Source of the DNA: an uncultured Eubacteriales bacterium
GTDB taxonomy: Bacteria > Bacillota > Clostridia > Oscillospirales > Oscillospiraceae
Direction of reading: 5' to 3'
Length of the DNA stretch: 22,637 nt
Assembly: GCA_900544405.1 (NCBI GenBank)
Contig: UQVA01000029.1
Location: forward strand, 1 to 22,637
Position 1 is the first letter of the stretch, and every line of letters begins with the position of its first letter. Made by a program: the position numbers and the translations under genes. A model generated the notes under the pieces. It made no database searches and had not been told where the DNA came from. It saw nothing but the letters and a program-made list of their open reading frames with translations. Positions 20,696 through 22,637 of the stretch are shown piece by piece.

Positions 20696-21850
20696 TTGGC
20701 AGAAAAAAAAGACTATTATGAGGTGCTGGGCGTCGAAAAGACCGCCAGCGCCGATGAGATTAAACGGGCCTACCGGAAAAAGGCCATGCAGTACCACCCG
20801 GACCGGAATCCCGGTGACAAGGACGCCGAGGAGAAGTTCAAGGAGGTGGGCGAGGCCTACGAGGTCCTGTCCGACGACCAGAAGCGCTCCCGCTATGACC
20901 AGTACGGCTTTGCCGGCGTGGACCCCAACTATGCCCCCGGCGGCGGTACAGGCTACGGCGGCGGATTCTCCGGATTCGGAGATTTCGGCGACCTGGGCGA
21001 CATTTTCGGTGAATTCTTCGGCGGCGGCTCCTCTCGCCGGGCCAGTGCCCAGCAGGCAGCCCGCCGGGGCGAAAACGTGGGCGCCCGGCTGGACCTGACC
21101 TTTGAAGAAGCAGCCTTCGGCTGTGAAAAGGAAGTCACCATCCAGCGGATCGAGAACTGCGCCGCGTGCCACGGCACCGGCTCCTCCGACGGCGTGGTGG
21201 AGACCTGTAAGCAGTGCGGCGGCTCCGGCCAGGTCCGCACTACCCAGAACTTCATGGGAATGTCCATGCAGTCCACCACCGTCTGCCCCGCCTGCGGCGG
21301 CAAGGGTAAGATCATCAAGAACCCCTGCTCCACCTGCCGGGGCAAGGGCAAAGTCATGCGCCGCAATGTAAAGATCAAGGTCAAGGTTCCCGCCGGTGTG
21401 GACGACGGCCAGAGCGTCCGTGTCCGGGGCGAGGGCTGCGTGGGCGAGAACGGCGGTCCCAACGGCGACCTGCTGACGCAAATCCGCATAAAGCGCCATC
21501 CCATTTTCACCCGGGAGGGCATGGATGTCCTCTGCGAGGTGCCCATTTCCTTCACCCAGGCCGCCCTGGGCGGACAAATCCAGGTGCCGACCCTGGACGG
21601 AAAAGTGACCTATGATCTGCCCGAGGGCACTCAGACCGGCCGGGAGTTCACTCTCCCCGGCAAGGGCATCCCCGAAGTGGGCAATCCCCGCCATCGGGGC
21701 GACCACCGGTTCACCGTGGTGGTGGAAACGCCCACCAAGCTCAACAAGGAGCAGAAGGAGCTGCTGCAGAAGCTGGACGAGAGCCTGGGCACCGGCAGCA
21801 GTCCCAGGCGGAAGAAATTCCGGGACGCTCTGCGGGATTTTTTTGAATAA
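20696..21850 (+). CDS. dnaJ: Chaperone protein DnaJ (Hsp40)
   Basis: The 384-residue product is a full type I DnaJ. The J domain (4-70) has YYEVLGVEKTASADEIKRAY and the HPD motif in MQYHPDRNPG. The Gly/Phe-rich region follows (GGGTGYGGGFSGFGDFGDLG). Four zinc-finger repeats are CAACHGTG, CKQCGGSG, CPACGGKG and CSTCRGKG. The C-terminal substrate domains end near residue 360. It delivers substrates to DnaK and stimulates its ATPase. The start is TTG 20696 with AAGAGGTGA 6 nt before it; no ATG start fits. The weak start, the possible hairpin on the ribosome site and the repeats upstream all suggest lower expression than DnaK. Confidence 0.97.
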   Translation: MAEKKDYYEVLGVEKTASADEIKRAYRKKAMQYHPDRNPGDKDAEEKFKEVGEAYEVLSDDQKRSRYDQYGFAGVDPNYAPGGGTGYGGGFSGFGDFGDLGDIFGEFFGGGSSRRASAQQAARRGENVGARLDLTFEEAAFGCEKEVTIQRIENCAACHGTGSSDGVVETCKQCGGSGQVRTTQNFMGMSMQSTTVCPACGGKGKIIKNPCSTCRGKGKVMRRNVKIKVKVPAGVDDGQSVRVRGEGCVGENGGPNGDLLTQIRIKRHPIFTREGMDVLCEVPISFTQAALGGQIQVPTLDGKVTYDLPEGTQTGREFTLPGKGIPEVGNPRHRGDHRFTVVVETPTKLNKEQKELLQKLDESLGTGSSPRRKKFRDALRDFFE

Positions 21851-21861
21851 GGAGGGGCCTT

Positions 21862-22353
21862 ATGAAACGGAAGGACTACATCAGTTGGGATGAGTATTTT
21901 ATGGGCATTGCCCTGCTGGCAGCCCACCGCAGTAAGGATCCCAATACCCAGGTGGGGGCGTGCATCGTCTCGCCGGAGAACATCATCATTTCCACCGGCT
22001 ACAACGGAATGCCCAAGGGTTGCTCCGACGACGAGTACCCCTGGGAACGGGAGGGCGGCGAGACCAAGTACCCCTATGTGGTCCACGCCGAGCTGAACGC
22101 CATTCTCAACGCCAACGGCCGGGACCTGCGGGGCAGCAAGCTGTATGTGGCGCTGTTCCCCTGCAACGAGTGCGCCAAGGCCATCATCCAGAGCGGCGTG
22201 AAGGAAGTCTGTTACTTGTCTGACAAGTACGCCGATTCTCCGGCTACTCTGGCCTCCAAGCGGATGATGGACTCTGCCGGCGTGAAATATACCCAGCTCC
22301 GCCCCACCATGAAGACCCTCACCCTGGACTTCACACCCCCCGAGGCAAAGTAA
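21862..22353 (+). CDS. comEB: dCMP deaminase family protein (ComEB-like)
   Basis: The 163-residue product belongs to the zinc-dependent cytidine/deoxycytidylate deaminase family. It probably converts dCMP to dUMP for dTTP synthesis in the cytoplasm. The zinc and catalytic residues are seen in HAE (His75, Glu77) and PCNEC (Cys101, Cys104). The N-terminal WDEYFMGIALLAAHRSKDPN and VGACIVSPENIIISTGYNGMP are typical of dCMP deaminases rather than tRNA adenosine or riboflavin deaminases. It begins 11 bp after dnaJ with AAGGAGG at 21849-21855, and a terminator follows, so it is probably the last gene of the chaperone operon. Its name comes from the Bacillus com locus; a competence role is not implied. 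Confidence 0.93.
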   Translation: MKRKDYISWDEYFMGIALLAAHRSKDPNTQVGACIVSPENIIISTGYNGMPKGCSDDEYPWEREGGETKYPYVVHAELNAILNANGRDLRGSKLYVALFPCNECAKAIIQSGVKEVCYLSDKYADSPATLASKRMMDSAGVKYTQLRPTMKTLTLDFTPPEAK

Positions 22354-22356
22354 AAG

Positions 22357-22393
22357 AAAACCTCCACAGGACGAAAGCCCTGTGGAGGTTTTT
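22357..22393 (+). terminator. Terminator after comEB, end of the chaperone operon
   Basis: AAAACCTCCACAGG (22357-22370) pairs perfectly with CCTGTGGAGGTTTT (22379-22392) around an 8-nt loop, ending in a run of five T. It begins 4 nt after the comEB stop. Confidence 0.95.
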
Positions 22394-22454
22394 CGCATAT
22401 CTCGGAAGAAGAAAACCTCCCGGCGGGGGTGCAGCACATCTTTCATAACGCAAG

Positions 22455-22482
22455 AAAAAGAGGCCCGAGAGGGCCTCTTTTT
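22455..22482. terminator. Bidirectional terminator downstream of pta
   Basis: AAAAAGAGGCCC (22455-22466), a GAGA tetraloop and GGGCCTCTTTTT (22471-22482) form a perfect 12-bp stem with A and T ends. It works for pta on the minus strand and backs up the comEB terminator on the plus strand. Confidence 0.85.
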
Positions 22483-22529
22483 CTAATCTTTGGGAAATCC
22501 TGCGCTTTTCAGCGCAAAATGTTTCGATT

Positions 22530-22637
22530 TTACACCAGTGCTGCGGTGATGATGGCCATCTTATAGACCTCGTCGGCATTGCAGCCGCGGGACAGGTCGT
22601 TGATGGGGGCGTTCAGGCCCTGCAGGATGGGGCCGTA
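22530..22637 (-). CDS. pta: Phosphate acetyltransferase, C-terminal fragment (cut by window end)
   Basis: The last 35 codons of a minus-strand gene run in from the right edge and end at TAA (22532-22530). The peptide includes GPILQGLNAPINDLSRGC and ends in MAIITAALV. This is the typical C terminus of Pta, where LQGL-P-NDLSRGC is conserved. Pta converts acetyl-CoA and phosphate to acetyl phosphate, the first step of fermentative acetate and ATP formation with acetate kinase. The rest of the gene and its start are outside the window. Phosphate butyryltransferase is a related alternative but fits this end less well. Confidence 0.85.
   Translation of the reverse strand, partial: YGPILQGLNAPINDLSRGCNADEVYKMAIITAALV

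Overview
The window looks like chromosome from a GC-rich member of the Firmicutes/Bacillota, most likely class Clostridia in or near the Oscillospiraceae. The reasons are AGGAGG-type ribosome binding sites, sigma-A promoters of TTGACA/TATAAT type, a CIRCE-controlled hrcA-grpE-dnaK-dnaJ operon, a short Gram-positive-type DnaK, a TPP-riboswitch thiT, a Spo0J-type parS pair, and GC-rich modular intergenic repeats of a kind I associate with gut Oscillospirales. The exact genus cannot be fixed from the sequence. No phage, plasmid, transposase, CRISPR array, rRNA or tRNA gene was seen.

Layout. 1-360: repeat cluster. 361-2746: pgeF overlapping an orphan solute-binding lipoprotein, then a terminator. 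2828-6941: promoter, a small zinc-ribbon membrane protein, two perfect parS sites, then parA, parB, a PspC-domain miniprotein, serS and mscL in a tight row. A parA-parB-(small gene)-serS order is familiar from origin-proximal DNA of Clostridia, so this part may lie near oriC (inference). 7124-9550: a consensus promoter driving nfnA-nfnB (electron-bifurcating NADH-dependent ferredoxin:NADP reductase), then a strong terminator. 9551-10021: repeats. 10028-11286 (minus): a secreted protein with cadherin/Ig-like and S-layer-like segments. 11392-13236 (plus): a split transketolase. 13265-13796: a COG2426-type membrane protein. 13797-14434: the largest repeat cluster. 14435-15613: a HIT protein, then a TPP riboswitch with terminator and thiT. 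15638-16503 (minus): an XRE-TPR regulator converging on thiT. 16540-22393: CIRCE, hrcA, grpE, dnaK, dnaJ and a dCMP deaminase. 22455-22637: a terminator and the C-terminal end of pta on the minus strand.

How the genes fit together. Most are housekeeping: chromosome segregation (ParABS), tRNA charging (SerS), osmotic safety valve (MscL), NADPH/ferredoxin balance (Nfn), non-oxidative pentose phosphate flux (transketolase), thiamine uptake (ThiT, whose product TPP is the transketolase cofactor), acetate fermentation (Pta) and protein folding under HrcA control. The less understood items are the two small membrane proteins flanking parAB, the orphan lipoprotein, the Ig/SLH-like secreted protein, and the repeat families that fill many gaps, including both gaps inside the chaperone operon. 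I found no convincing wholly new multi-gene system. The best leads are the parABS-flanking small proteins, the repeat modules between grpE, dnaK and dnaJ, and ribosome-binding sites placed in hairpins ahead of dnaJ and nfnA.
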